A stretch of DNA of 64,000 bases from Bradyrhizobium sp. CCBAU 53351 (GCF_015291745.1 NZ_CP030060.1:124001-188000), one strand, 5' to 3'; shown: positions 1 through 12,241, numbered from the stretch's first letter. Translations and numbers: made by a program. The notes: a model not told the origin generated them from the letters alone.

Positions 1-209
1 ACCTGGCGGTGGTGGTTTTTGGCCTGCCATTCGGACATAGAGGCGCGACAAACAATCTCCGCGTGGCTGCCTGCTAAGAAGGACAAGGTCATTTGCCGTG
101 AACCGTCGGGCGAGGCGTCTTGGTTGCGGTCGGGAGGAGGGCGAGGCGTCAAAGATGATCGCGCGCGAGATGCACCGAACTCGGCCCCAGGTCCGGCCAG
201 GAGCTCACA

Positions 210-1217
210 TTGCCTGACTTCGAGAGCGGCCTCAGCCTTGCAAATGTCCTTCCATTCTTGGAAGAGAAGCTCTCTGTCGGACTGTGGCGCAGCGACGGCA
301 ACGGCCAGATGCAATGGTCCCGTGGCCTTTATGAGCTATTTGGGCTGGATCCGCGTCGAACTACGCCAGCATACGCGGAAATCGAGAAAAGGATTCATCC
401 CGATGACCGCAGCAGCATGCGCTGTTTCGGCGCACGGGAGCTCAATCGATCGTTGCTCGAGGGTGAATTTCGTGTCATCCGTCCGAACGGAACTTTGCGC
501 TGGATCCACGGCCGGGCCGAACCGCTGCTCGATGAGGCCGGCAAACCAGAGTGCATTCTTGGGCTCGCGCGCGATATCACTGAACAGCGCAATCTCTTGG
601 ACGCGCTCAAAGTAGAAGCGGAGCGCTACAGGGCATTGGCTGAGATCTGTCGGGGTTTCCCATGGACAAGCAGTAGCGATGGTCGCCTCACTGCAGTTTC
701 CAATGCGCTAGAGACTGCCGAAGATCATGGATCACGTTTCAAGGACTGGATCGGTCTCATCCATGAGGATGACCGCGAGGCAGCTCTAAGAGAGTGGGCG
801 GTCTCGGTCGAGACAGCGCAGCCTTATAACGTCGAATGTCGCTTGCGCCGGCCGGACGGCATCTATCGCTGGCACCAGGGCGCGGCGGTGCCCCTCAAGA
901 ACAGCGAGGGTGGCGTTCGAGAATGGCTCGGCACGTGGAGCGACGCACACCATGATATACTCGCGCGGGAGCGAAGAGGGGCCTCAAAGGTCACGGGGAG
1001 GCAACTGCGTGCAGCGCGTGGAATGTTAAACTGGTCGGTAAAGGAGCTAGCGGAGCGAGCGGGCGTGTCTTCCGCGGTCATTCGGCGGCTGGAGGAGTAC
1101 AATGACACTCCCCAGATGTCTGATGAGCTGATGGAAACGTTGCGGAAGACGTTTTCTGAAGCGGGAATCGAATTTACGTTCCCTGTGGTTGGCAAGCCCG
1201 GTGTCCGGCCGCGATAG
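210..1217 (+). CDS. PAS-domain sensory protein with C-terminal XRE-type helix-turn-helix
   Basis: A 335-residue soluble protein starting at TTG, with a GGAG element just upstream. Residues about 25-125 form a PAS/PAC unit: a WSRGLYELFGLDP-like segment, HPDD, and a PAC end LARDITEQRN. Residues about 140-245 form a second PAS/PAC-like unit with HEDDRE and YRWHQG. Residues about 255-315 look like a Cro/XRE helix-turn-helix (ARGMLNWSVKELAERAGVSS followed by IRRLEE). Known families suggest a one-component sensor-regulator in which PAS domains receive a signal and the HTH binds DNA. No kinase domain is present. The ligand and targets cannot be read from the sequence. It stands alone, followed by decayed metabolic genes. 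A competing frame at 19-615 has no recognisable domain and was ignored. Confidence 0.8.
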   Translation: MPDFESGLSLANVLPFLEEKLSVGLWRSDGNGQMQWSRGLYELFGLDPRRTTPAYAEIEKRIHPDDRSSMRCFGARELNRSLLEGEFRVIRPNGTLRWIHGRAEPLLDEAGKPECILGLARDITEQRNLLDALKVEAERYRALAEICRGFPWTSSSDGRLTAVSNALETAEDHGSRFKDWIGLIHEDDREAALREWAVSVETAQPYNVECRLRRPDGIYRWHQGAAVPLKNSEGGVREWLGTWSDAHHDILARERRGASKVTGRQLRAARGMLNWSVKELAERAGVSSAVIRRLEEYNDTPQMSDELMETLRKTFSEAGIEFTFPVVGKPGVRPR

Positions 1218-1272
1218 CCGGTGCAGACCCAACGGCCTCTGATGACTACTCCCCAGCTCTCTTTCTCGTCTA

Positions 1273-1380
1273 GCTACCCCGAAACTTCGGCGAACGCTTC
1301 TCAGAGAACGCGTTCATTCCTTCCTGGTGGTCGCAGCCATGGTGAAGGCATAGCGGATTGCCTGCTGCTCGAATTCAATG
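1273..1380 (-). pseudogene. Enoyl-CoA hydratase C-terminal remnant
   Basis: Read on the minus strand, one frame gives EFEQQAIRYAFTMAATT and the next frame gives HQEGMNAFSEKRSPKFRGS followed by a stop. Together these match the usual C-terminal tail of crotonase/enoyl-CoA hydratase proteins (an EGMNAFxEKRxPxFxG ending). The frame changes in the middle and no upstream part of the gene is present, so this is a fragment with a frameshift. Confidence 0.5.
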
Positions 1381-1403
1381 CCCTATCAAGAAAGGTCTGA
1401 AAT

Positions 1404-1767
1404 GTGGCGAGAAGGGCCGACTTGGCGAACTACGATAGAAGCTTGGCGCATCAAGGTCGGAAATGTGTTCGAGAAGGATACGCGAATGGGGGACAACTCG
1501 CCAATTCGCGGCTGGCCGATGCGATGGAGAGCTTCGTTGCCGGCGCTGTCAGTCCAGCGCGGCGCATTCTTGCAGACCGATGGCAAGCGCATTGGCAACG
1601 AAGGGTTCTTCGTCGAGTCAACGGTCCTGACGGGGACCTCGCCCGAGGCGTGTATCATGAATGAAGAGTCGTTTGGCCGCTCGCGCCAGATCATTGCATT
1701 CAAGAGCTACGACGAGGTCGCCGAGGAGGCCAATCGACGGCTTGTGCCTTCGGGGCCGACCGCTTGA
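1404..1767 (+). pseudogene. Aldehyde dehydrogenase remnant (C-terminal part)
   Basis: The frame open at 1404 reads GQLANSRLADAMESFVAGAV, like the GPLANPRRLxAMExFVxDAV stretch of NAD(P)-dependent aldehyde dehydrogenases. The frame open at 1378 then reads GKRIGNEGFFVESTVL, IMNEESFG and AFKSYDEVAEEANR, which is the segment following the catalytic region in succinate-semialdehyde-type dehydrogenases. The two pieces are in different frames, with a shift near 1560. The catalytic Cys/Glu part and the extreme C-terminus are missing. It sits next to an enoyl-CoA hydratase tail, so both look like relics of a lost catabolic locus. Confidence 0.6.
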
Positions 1768-2040
1768 AAGCGGTATGGTGTCCATCAAATACCTAGCTTG
1801 GCGCTTTCAGAAGTCCCGTTCGGAAACATCAGGGATTCCAGCTACGGTTCGTAAGGCGGGGTGGAAGCAATCGAGGGATATCTCAGTACTAAGTTCGTGA
1901 TCCGGGCGAGCACCTGATGTGGTCAGAAGCCGTCTCGGACTTGAGCAAATCGAAGAAGGGGCGGTCGGTTCTCGACCACGCGGCCATGGACAATTTTTCG
2001 GTAGCTCCTCCTGATATGAATGTGCCGCTCAGGGTGTTTC

Positions 2041-2418
2041 ATGCTTGCAAGTCTCAGTCTTATCTTGCTCTGCCAACTCGCCGGCGAAGTCATCACCCGG
2101 GGCCTCGGCCTACCGCTGCCAGGTCCCGTGCTCGGGCTCCTGCTCTTGCTGATTCTGCTGCTTGCCCGTGACAGATTTTCAAGCATCGCTCGAGGCCCAC
2201 TACGAAATAGCGGCGTGGAAACAGCAAGCAAGGGGCTGCTCAAGCATCTGTCGCTCCTGTTCGTCCCAGCCGGCATTGGCGTCGTGGAAAAGCTCGATCT
2301 CCTCGCGACGCACGGGCTCGCTATAATATTGATCCTTGCTGTCTCGGTCATGGTGACTTTGCTTGCGACGGTTCTGACGTTCCGCCTTATCAGTCGGCTG
2401 TTCAGCGAGGCACCGTGA
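2041..2418 (+). CDS. lrgA: LrgA/CidA-family membrane protein
   Basis: A protein of about 125 residues with four predicted membrane segments. The opening ASLSLILLCQLAGEVITRGL and LPGPVLGLLLLLILLL match the conserved start of the CidA/LrgA family (a QLxGExI motif followed by PGPVxGLxLL), and VPAGIGVV matches the family's FVPAGVGV motif. LrgA-type proteins act at the cytoplasmic membrane as holin-like modulators of murein hydrolase activity or as metabolite exporters. I prefer the ATG at 2041; an ATG at 2020 would add seven residues. The stop overlaps the GTG start of the next gene (GTGA), so the two are translationally coupled, as in lrgAB operons generally. Confidence 0.85.
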   Translation: MLASLSLILLCQLAGEVITRGLGLPLPGPVLGLLLLLILLLARDRFSSIARGPLRNSGVETASKGLLKHLSLLFVPAGIGVVEKLDLLATHGLAIILILAVSVMVTLLATVLTFRLISRLFSEAP

Positions 2419-3137
2419 AGGACAATCCGTTCTCCCTCTGGGTCTATCTCTCGCAATCCCCGTTGCTTTGGTTGACGGTCACCTTGCTGGTCTATGCAAT
2501 CGCGGATGCCGTGTCGCTTGCGCTTCGCCGTCATGCCCTTGCCAATCCCGTGCTGCACGCGGTCTGGATCATCGGCGCGTTTCTATTCGCAACTGGCACG
2601 CCGTATGCGATCTATTTCGGCGGAGCGCAGTTCGTGCATTTCCTGCTCGGCCCGGCAACCGTCGCGCTCGCGGTCCCGCTATACGAAAATCGCAAGATTG
2701 TCCTTGCCTCGATCGTGCCGATGCTGGCAGCGCTCGTTGCGGGCTCGGTCACGGCCGTCTTCTCGATTGTGCTGCTTGCGGAGGCTGCCGGCCTGCCTCG
2801 CGAGGTGATCCTGTCCCTTGCCCCGAAGTCGGTAACGGCCGCGGTCGCAATGGGCATCAGCGAAACGCTGCAGGCGGATCCGTCTCTGACGGCAGTCGCG
2901 GTCATCCTCACCGGGATCATGGGAGCGACCGTTGTCACGCGATTGATGAACCGTACCGGCATCACCGATTTTCGGGCTCGTGGCTTTGCGGCAGGAATCG
3001 CCGCGCACGGGATCGGCACCGCGCGAGCATTTCAGGTGGACGAGGTGGCTGGCGTGTTTTCTGGAATTGCTATGAGCCTAAACGCACTAATCACATCTTT
3101 CCTCGTACCGCTAGCGCTCACAGTGCTAATGAGATGA
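2415..3137 (+). CDS. lrgB: LrgB-family membrane protein
   Basis: A 240-residue multi-spanning membrane protein starting with GTG inside the lrgA stop. The segments SLAPKSVTAAVAMGISE and GIAAHGIGTARAFQ are LrgB-family hallmarks (LxPKSVTxPIAM and GxAxHxxGTAxA). The length is normal for the family, about 230-240 residues. It functions with LrgA; plant, Bacillus and Staphylococcus homologues are linked to glycolate/pyruvate or other small-acid transport and to murein hydrolase control. It appears intact. Confidence 0.88.
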   Translation: MKDNPFSLWVYLSQSPLLWLTVTLLVYAIADAVSLALRRHALANPVLHAVWIIGAFLFATGTPYAIYFGGAQFVHFLLGPATVALAVPLYENRKIVLASIVPMLAALVAGSVTAVFSIVLLAEAAGLPREVILSLAPKSVTAAVAMGISETLQADPSLTAVAVILTGIMGATVVTRLMNRTGITDFRARGFAAGIAAHGIGTARAFQVDEVAGVFSGIAMSLNALITSFLVPLALTVLMR

Positions 3138-3724
3138 GCGTCGGGTTTTTGTATCGGCTCCGCACTAGCTCGCTATCGATCTTGATGGTTGATAGCGTCA
3201 CTGGCCCGATCTTCACTGGGCCGGGGCAGTCCACCCTACGCACTCACAGAATAGGTTCCTTGAACCCAATCGCGTAGGAATGGACGCCCCGGCGCTGTGA
3301 GCGCAAGTGCGGCTGCCTCCTGAACCGGATATTTGCCACACAAGCCTGCAATTTGAATTTACTACTCGTGGGCAACGATTGGTACCATGCAGCGCCCGAC
3401 GCCACGGAAGCTGTCGTTGGCTATCGCCCCCGCCCATACGGCCATAGTGCTGGACGCATTTACTCGCCGTCAGGGACGGTTTGCAGGGATTCCGACGGCG
3501 ACAGTTCCAACTGAAGCTGTCCGATCTTGTCGACAAGTCCTCACGAGATGGCTGAAGGCCTGGAGGTGTCGCGCCATTGCCCGTTTGCCGCCCGGAGTGC
3601 ACGCACTTCATCGGACTCGCACGAGCCGGAGAGTGACAACTACATCGTCCTCAACAAGGGATTTGATCTTCCATGGCAGAATTGGAAAGTATAAGACCGG
3701 CGGGGATATCGCAGGTATGCAGGT
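3138..3724. other. Gene-poor spacer between lrgB and an IS21 element
   Basis: About 590 bases with no ORF showing recognisable domains or a convincing start. Open frames on both strands are low-complexity and arginine/proline rich, as expected from noncoding GC-rich DNA. Confidence 0.4.
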
Positions 3725-3843
3725 ATGGCGCGACAATCAGGATGAGAGCGGCGCGTCAATCAAGATGAGACGAGGCGGCCGAGTCAGAAGATAATTGACG
3801 CTGGCTGCGGGCTTGGCAAGGCTTGATTGACGCTGCGCGACAA

Positions 3844-6320
<2,477 letters not shown>

Positions 6321-6454
6321 TCATCTCCGAGCACGTCGGCTCTTTGGCTCTAGCTGGTTTCCTGATCCAGATCTGTTCGATCGTTGCGCCCATTCGGGTC
6401 GTCGCCTTCTCACACCCCCTTCGCCAACGTCAGGCTATTTCGTGCTGCATGCAG

Positions 6455-7516
6455 TCATGCCGTCACTGCCTGCGCTGGGTTCCGATAATCCTCCTTCCGG
6501 GTGAGCATGGCCCAAATCGTCCGAGCCATCTTGTTCGCCAAGGCGATCGCCACAAGCATGCGCGGCTTCCTCGCCAGCATCTGCGCCAGCCAGGATCCGC
6601 TAGGGATCGACTTGCGCCCGAGCCAGTTCAGCCGCGACATCGCCCCAACGATGAGCAACTGGCGAATGTCCGCCTGTCCTTCCTTCGAAACGCGTCCGAG
6701 CCTTTCCTTTCCCCCTGAGGAATGTTGCCGTGGGACCAAGCCGAGCCAAGCCGCGAAGTCTCGGCCACGTCGAAAGGCCGCCATGTCGGGCGCGAAAGCC
6801 TCGATCGCGAGTGCGGTCAGCGGGCCGACCCCCGGCATTGTCTGCAGCCGCTGCGCCGTGACCGTCCGCGTCGCCAACTTCTTGAGCTGCTCTGCCTTGG
6901 CATCGATCCGCTCCGTCTTGTAGGCGATCTGATCAATGAGACTCCGACATTCCTCGCGGACCAGTTCTGGTAGATCGCTGTTCGGATCTTCGAGGATTGC
7001 GTCAATGCGTTTAAGTTGTTCGATTCCTTGCGGGATGATATGGCCGAATTCGTAGAGAACAGAACGCAGCGCATTCACCAGATCGGTGCGCTGATGAACA
7101 AGGCGCTTCCGAGCCCGAAAGAGCACTGCCCTGGCCTGCTGTTCTTCCGATTTCGGCTCGACGAAGCGCATCTCGGGGCGCTGTGCCGCGATCACGATTG
7201 CTTCGGCATCAGCCGCGTCGTTCTTTTGGCGTTTCACAAAAGGCTTCACATATTGCGGAGCGATCAGTTTCACTTCATGGCCGAGCTTGACCATCTCCCG
7301 TGCCCAATAGTGGGCGCTGCCACAGGCTTCCATCACCACCACTGCCGATGGGTGGCCCGCCATGAACTTCCGAAACTGAAGCCGCGACAGTTTCTTTCGA
7401 AATTTCAAGTGTCCCGCCATTGACGCCCCGTGGAGCTGAAACACATTCTTGGCTAGATCCACTCCGATCACCGTATCCATCAATTTGCCGTCCTCTTCGC
7501 TTCGGGGTTCAAACAC
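6455..7516 (-). CDS. IS110-family transposase
   Basis: A 353-residue DEDD transposase. The N-terminal RuvC-like domain begins TVIGVDLAKNVFQLHG and carries the acid-rich KNDAADAEAI motif near residue 105. The C-terminal Tnp_IS116/IS110/IS902 domain contains LQTMPGVGPLTALAI and FAAWLGLVPRQHSSGGK, which includes the conserved serine region. The length is normal and it appears intact. Elements of this family carry a structured noncoding bridge RNA upstream or downstream of the transposase gene; the flanks at about 6320-6454 and 7517-7747 would be the place to look. Confidence 0.92.
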   Translation of the reverse strand: MFEPRSEEDGKLMDTVIGVDLAKNVFQLHGASMAGHLKFRKKLSRLQFRKFMAGHPSAVVVMEACGSAHYWAREMVKLGHEVKLIAPQYVKPFVKRQKNDAADAEAIVIAAQRPEMRFVEPKSEEQQARAVLFRARKRLVHQRTDLVNALRSVLYEFGHIIPQGIEQLKRIDAILEDPNSDLPELVREECRSLIDQIAYKTERIDAKAEQLKKLATRTVTAQRLQTMPGVGPLTALAIEAFAPDMAAFRRGRDFAAWLGLVPRQHSSGGKERLGRVSKEGQADIRQLLIVGAMSRLNWLGRKSIPSGSWLAQMLARKPRMLVAIALANKMARTIWAMLTRKEDYRNPAQAVTA

Positions 7517-7810
7517 TGCGTTCTTGGCACATTACGATGCCGTCTGGGGAGGGCGGCAACCATCCCATCTCATCTGGTGGTCGGTGATGTGAAGGCCAGG
7601 CAAGGCATCGATTCCCTCTTGTCGAGACGAATCAACAGCTTGCACCAGCCGCACCCAGCCGCCAGACCGGTCCGAAAAACGCGACGCCGATGGGAACGGT
7701 CCTCCGGTCGGGCTACGCCCTCCCTTCGGTCCGTCCCCATCCGCGCAGTCTCATCCTGATTGTCGCTAAGGTCTCACCTTGATCGCCGCCGCCCATGCAG
7801 GCGAGGAACC

Positions 7811-8095
7811 ATGATCTTATATACCTACTCACGCGAGATTGAGCCGAACGAAGATCGCTGGAAAGACACAGGAATCCAGAGTTTCTTTTTTGCAGAGCTG
7901 GAAGAGGTGCGACAGATCGTTCTCGAACTCCGCGAGGAAATCGCCTCGGATGAGGACAAGCAGCCTTCATGGAGTCCAGTTCGCATCGAGCGGATTGAAC
8001 TCCTCGCTCCGACAACGCAGAACGTCCTGACCCTGCTCAACGAGGGGATCGGACCGCTGATCCGGCGCTATGAAATCGTGGAAACCATTGCTTAA
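7811..8095 (+). CDS. Small hypothetical protein
   Basis: 94 residues from an ATG preceded by GAGGAA. The protein is acidic (EELEEVRQIVLELREEIASD) and probably helical, without signal peptide or membrane segment. I do not recognise the family. It begins only a few bases after the right end of the IS21 element and ends about 100 bases before an IS630 element, so its original promoter has probably been displaced. The codon pattern and ribosome-binding site argue that it is, or was, a real gene. Confidence 0.5.
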   Translation: MILYTYSREIEPNEDRWKDTGIQSFFFAELEEVRQIVLELREEIASDEDKQPSWSPVRIERIELLAPTTQNVLTLLNEGIGPLIRRYEIVETIA

Positions 8096-8197
8096 GTCGA
8101 GAGCTATCCGGCCAATTCACACCCGCGCAGTTGGCAGCCTCCCTTTTTTTGCAGTCGCGTTGCAACGACTGTTCGCCAGATCGGTGAAGTAAAACTC

Positions 8198-9407
8198 TAG
8201 TGTCCTGAGTCACAAGTTCGCAATCGTAGATTCGCATTAGATTCGCGTCGCTGTGCCAAAGATGGCGGCAAACAGCGACGGAGTCTCCGATGGCGGTCCA
8301 GCAACTTGCCCCCCTGATATTGAGCGATGACGAGCGCGCCGAACTGACGTCGCTGACGAAGCGGCGGAAGACGGCGCAGGCGCTGGCTTTGAGAGCCCGG
8401 ATCGTGCTGACCTGCGCGGAAGGTGGTCAGAACAAGGACGTGGCGGCCAAGCTAGGCCTGGAGCGGGGCACAGTAGGCAAGTGGCGACGACGTTTTGTGG
8501 AGCAGCGCGTGGCCGGGCTGCATGATGAGCCGCGCTCCGGCGCGCCTCGCACGATTGACGACGCCCGCATCGAAGCCGTGATCGTGAGAACGTTGGAGAG
8601 TTGCCCTGAGAACGCCACTCATTGGAGCTCCCGGGACATGGCGAAGGCGAGCGGCCTATCCGTATCGACGGTACAACGCATCTGACGGGCCTTCGGCCTC
8701 CAGCCGCACCGGATGGAGACGTTCAAGCTCTCGACCGATCCGAACTTCGTGGCCAAGGTGCGCGATGTCGTAGGCCTTTACGTCTCGCCGCCGGCACACG
8801 CCATCGTTCTGTGTGTAGACGAAAAGTCGCAAATCCAGGCGTTGGACCGCAGTCAGCCGATGTTGCCAATGCGTCCCGGCCAGCCGGCCCGAAGGAGCCA
8901 CGATTACAAAAGACACGGCACCACATCGCTGTTCGCCGCCCTCGACATTGCGACCGGACGGGTTATCGGCAAGTGCTACGGACGGCACCGTGCCGCCGAG
9001 TTCCGCAAGTTCTTGGACGAGATCGAGGCCGCTGTGCCCCGCCAACTCGACGTCCATCTCGTCATGGATAACTATGCCACCCACAAGACTCCGCTGATCC
9101 GGAAATGGCTGGCTAAACGGCCGCGCTGGCATGTGCACCTGACCCCGACCAGTTCGTCATGGCTCAATCAGGTCGAGCGCTTCTTCGCGCTTCTTACCGA
9201 TAAGAAGATCAGGCGCGGCGTCTATCGCAGCGTAGCCGCCCTCAGGGCAGACATCGCCTCATTCATCGAACGACACAACGCCGATCCGAAACCGTTCCGA
9301 TGGACCAAATCCGCCGACGACATCCTTGCTTCCATCGAGCGCTTCTGTCGTTACAGCGCCCCGGAAAAACAAGACCCGATGTTGCGAACTTCTGGTTCAA
9401 GACACTA
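8198..9407 (+). mobile_element. IS630-family insertion sequence
   Basis: The element is bounded by TA dinucleotides, the expected IS630/Tc1-mariner target duplication, at 8198-8199 and 9406-9407. The inverted repeats align as TAGTGTCCTGAGTCACAAG at the left end and TAGTGTCTTGAACCAGAAG read inward from the right, both followed by TTCGCAA. It contains one transposase reading frame interrupted by a stop. It is about 1.2 kb long, typical for the family. Confidence 0.88.
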
Positions 9408-9408
9408 G
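8290..9408 (+). pseudogene. IS630-family transposase with one in-frame stop
   Basis: Two ORFs in the same frame (8290-8685 and 8713-9408) are separated by a single TGA at 8683-8685. The sequence reads [25 protein letters not shown]. In family members the stop position is a Trp ([13 protein letters not shown]), so TGG to TGA explains the break. The N-terminal part carries two helix-turn-helix motifs (ALALRARIVLTCAEG and NKDVAAKLGLERGTVGKWRR). The C-terminal part is the DDE domain with [23 protein letters not shown] and [12 protein letters not shown]. Everything else looks full length. Confidence 0.9.
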
Positions 9409-9560
9409 GATAAGACCTCCTTCAACGCTTCGGCCAACCTCGTCATCGTGTGGATGTCCGGCGACCGTCTTAGCAACCAGACATCACAGGCATGAAATAG
9501 CCCCGTTAGAGGCCGGACAACGCGGAAATTCTGACACGGAACCGCAGCGCGACGCCAACA
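9408..9560 (-). pseudogene. Possible LysR-type regulator C-terminal remnant
   Basis: The minus-strand frame ends CDVWLLRRSPDIHTMTRL then AEALKEVLS, resembling the last strand and helix of LysR-family effector domains (xVWLxxHxDLRxxPRIRAxxDxLAEAL). Only this tail is readable and its upstream part does not continue as LysR. It abuts the right end of the IS630 element, whose terminal TA forms part of the stop codon. Confidence 0.3.
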
Positions 9561-9719
9561 GAGCCCCCTAAATTGATTCCTCCCATGATCGAGCGCTTTG
9601 TGGCGACCGACCGCGCCTTGCGATGTCCCCAGCGAAGTGACACTCATTCCGTCCCTCGAGCGGCCGAGAGATCCGGTTAGCGCTCGCGAAGCAGGTCGAG
9701 CAACCTGCGCAGCGATGAA

Positions 9720-10816
9720 CTACCTTTTAAATCAACAGCTTAGAAGGCGTTGGGGCGCAGAGTCGCCATTTCTGATCAGTTATGCAGAGGCTCTCGGAAT
9801 TTCCTGTTCTACCAAACGCAACAATCGGGTGTTGCGTATCCCCGCAACTAACGGTTCTTGCGAAAGGCAGACACTCAAAAGCTCGGCTTCGGAATGGACG
9901 CAGGGCTTCTGTTCGCGGCGAGCCGGCGCAACCCATCACCGTTCAATTTCCGATAAATGTCGGCTGCCGACTTGTGGTGAACGCCAGGGCGCTTTCAGCG
10001 CATCTTGCGTGCTTAAGAGGAAACCGATTGAACAACTGCTCTACTCGGGGCCGTTGGTAACGCGACGTCCCTGGTGCGAACGGCAAGTTCCTTTGACTTC
10101 GCGTGATCGACGAGCGAGCTTGAGAGGCTGGCGACGCCATGGGCACGACACGCCCCTCCTGTGGATCGTCAGCCCGAGCACAATCGAGCTTTACAACGGC
10201 TTTGGCCGGCCGCTTGCACAAGGCGATGCGGAAGCTAACCGACTCCACACGTTCAAGATCATCGCTAGCGAGCTAACCGCGCTGGACGAACTCGCCGGGC
10301 GCCTCGCAATGGAGAGCGGCCAATTCTGGCTTCGAAACGATTCCATCAATCGGAAGAATACCGTCGATCAAAGGCTTCTGTCCGATCTAAGCGCTCTCGA
10401 GCGGGACCTCGTCGCTGATGACCTAGAGCGAGGCATCGCTCAAGGTCTAATCGGCCGAGTAATATTTACCCAGTATCTCGTCGACCGCGGTATCGTAGAT
10501 AAGCGCAAGCTCAAAAAACATTGCGGCGAAGACACGTTGCCTGACGCCTTACGCAATACGACGTCTTCGCACGCGTTATTTGCATGGCTTCGCGCCACGT
10601 TCAACGGAGACATGTTTCCAGCCTCCATGCCAATGAGCCGCTTGCGCCATAAGCACTTTGTTCGGTTGCGGACTTTCTCGAAGCCATTGACCCGGAGACT
10701 GGGCAGCATTCGCTATTTCCATACCGCTTCGATATCATCCCCGTTGAGCTGATTAGCTCGATCTACGAGCAGTTTGCTCACTCACACAACGACAGCTCAC
10801 GCGGCCCCCGACACTA
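9720..10816 (+). pseudogene. DNA methylase / restriction-modification gene relic (N-terminal part)
   Basis: From about 10150 the frame reads PLLWIVSPSTIELYNGFGRP, LDELAGRLAMESGQFW, LIGRVIFTQYLVDRGIVDK and LFAWLRATFNGDMFP. A frame change near 10620-10660 is followed by VADFLEAIDPETGQHSLFPY then RFDIIPVELISSIYEQFAHS. This resembles the region just before the methyltransferase core of large Eco57I/type IIG-like adenine methylases, which have an IPVELISSIYEQF motif leading to NPPY-type motifs. The catalytic part is gone and the frame ends at 10816. Upstream sequence is frame-scrambled. Family assignment is from memory of the motif and is moderate. Confidence 0.45.
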
Positions 10817-10838
10817 GCGCACGAAAGTTAGGTGTTCA

Positions 10839-12079
10839 CTACACTAGACTTCCCGTCGCCTCCCTCTCGGCGGTGAGTGTCGCGGTCAGTTTGGCGGGCT
10901 CCAACGCGGCAATGAACGCCCGGGTGATGGCGTCATCGACCTGAACGCCGCCGATATTGAGGCAGTAAACGCCTCGGTTCTCGACCAGCACTTTGCCAGC
11001 ACAGTGATAACCTGGCGAAGAATTGCGTCCGCGATAGTGGGTGTGCAGGCGGCGGCCGCAATGGCCGCAACTGACAAGACCTTGCAGGAGGGCGTTGCCC
11101 TCTCTCACGGCGCCGCCGCCCTTGTGCGGCTGGGGTCGCGTGTTCGCGGCGAGACGTTGCTGATTTGCTTCATAGGTCTGCCAGTCGATGAACCCTGGAT
11201 GATGCTCGGGGATGAGAACCTGCCATTGGGAACGCGGCAAGAATCGAATCCGCCTCTTGCGGGCACCAGTGCTAAAGAGAATCGTCTCTTGACGCGTTTT
11301 GCCATAGATATAGGCGCCGACATAGACGGGATTGGTCAAGACCTGGTGGATGGCGGTGTAGCTTGCCTCGACCCAACGGATCTGGGCACGGGCGTGCAGC
11401 TGCAGCGGGAACGTGAGCCCCTCGGAACGAAACCAGAGCCAAACGCGACGCGCCGATCCCATCTCGGCAAAGCGTGCAAAAACACTGCGAATGGCGATGA
11501 CGACAGCTTCGTCAGGATGGAAGCGGACCTCGCCATCAGCCTCGCCCCAGACGAAGCCGACCGGCAGCCCGCGGCGCAGTTCACCCCGCGCCGCCTTGTT
11601 GCGGATTCGCCGTTGAGGCGAGCCCGCAGCACGTGCAGTTCGGCTTCGCTCATCGTGCCTTTGAGCCTCAACAAGAGGCGATCGTTGAAGACGGCCGAAT
11701 GATAGATGCCGTCGGCATCGCCGATCAGCGTGTCGGTAAATCCGGCCAGATCAATCAGGCGGTACCATTCGGCGTTATTGCGCGCGAGCCGCGAGACTTC
11801 GAGACCGAGCACCAGGCCCACGCGCGCGAGCGCCACTTCGGCGGTGAGGCGGGCAAAGCCCGAACGCGCCACCGAGCCCAAACCGGAGAGGCCAAGATCC
11901 TCGTCGATAACGATGATGCGTTCATCGGGCCAGCCGAGGTCACGCGCTTTGCCGGCAAGCGCATATTGCCGGTCGGTTGATTCGCGGTTGTGCTCGACCT
12001 GTGCGGCGCTGGATTGGCGCAGATAGACGAAAGCCTGTCGAGAGAGATGACTTGACGTAATCTTGACGCGCTCACTCAT
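10839..12079 (-). pseudogene. Large serine recombinase, frameshifted
   Basis: The N-terminal resolvase domain starts at 12079 (MSERVKITSSHLSRQAFVYL), with the catalytic-serine context LRQSS and the conserved LGLEVSRLARN. It runs to about 11590 and then loses frame. Another frame carries the recombinase domain (YTAIHQVLTNPVYVGAYIYG) and the zinc-ribbon domain (LVSCGHCGRRLHTHYRGR, then YHCAG) to a stop at 10839. At least one frameshift lies around 11470-11590. Intact relatives run about 600-700 residues, and the C-terminal coiled-coil domain is also short here. Its ATG overlaps the stop of the small upstream gene (ATGA), showing it was the last gene of a small operon. Confidence 0.8.
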
Positions 12080-12239
12080 CGCTTGCCTCCATCGCCAGGT
12101 CGTCCGGGAGCAGGCGTGCAATGAGGCGCGCCAGAATCTCGATTGCCGCCATGCGGGCGGCTTCGTCGATTTGGTCCCACGCTGCTGGCGCGCTTGGTGG
12201 AACATCGGGCTGATCGAAAAACTCCAGGTTCAATTGCAT
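12072..12239 (-). CDS. Small protein coupled to the serine recombinase
   Basis: 55 residues starting MQLNLEFFDQPDVPPSAPAA, with a helical C-terminal half (AAIEILARLIARLLPDD). The stop overlaps the recombinase start. In rhizobial genomes short ORFs of this sort commonly precede this recombinase type; the function is not known to me. Coupling and conserved style support it as a true gene. Confidence 0.55.
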   Translation of the reverse strand: MQLNLEFFDQPDVPPSAPAAWDQIDEAARMAAIEILARLIARLLPDDLAMEASDE

Positions 12240-12241
12240 GG

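Noticed and set aside
19..615. A 198-codon ORF overlapping the PAS protein in another frame
   Set aside because: No domain, arginine/serine rich, and fully covered by the better-supported PAS/HTH gene.
2468..3277. A 269-codon ORF overlapping lrgB
   Set aside because: Shadow frame of lrgB; the composition is not protein-like and lrgB motifs are clear.
3387..3794. ORF between lrgB and the IS21 element
   Set aside because: It runs into the IS21 terminal repeats and has no domain; likely chance.
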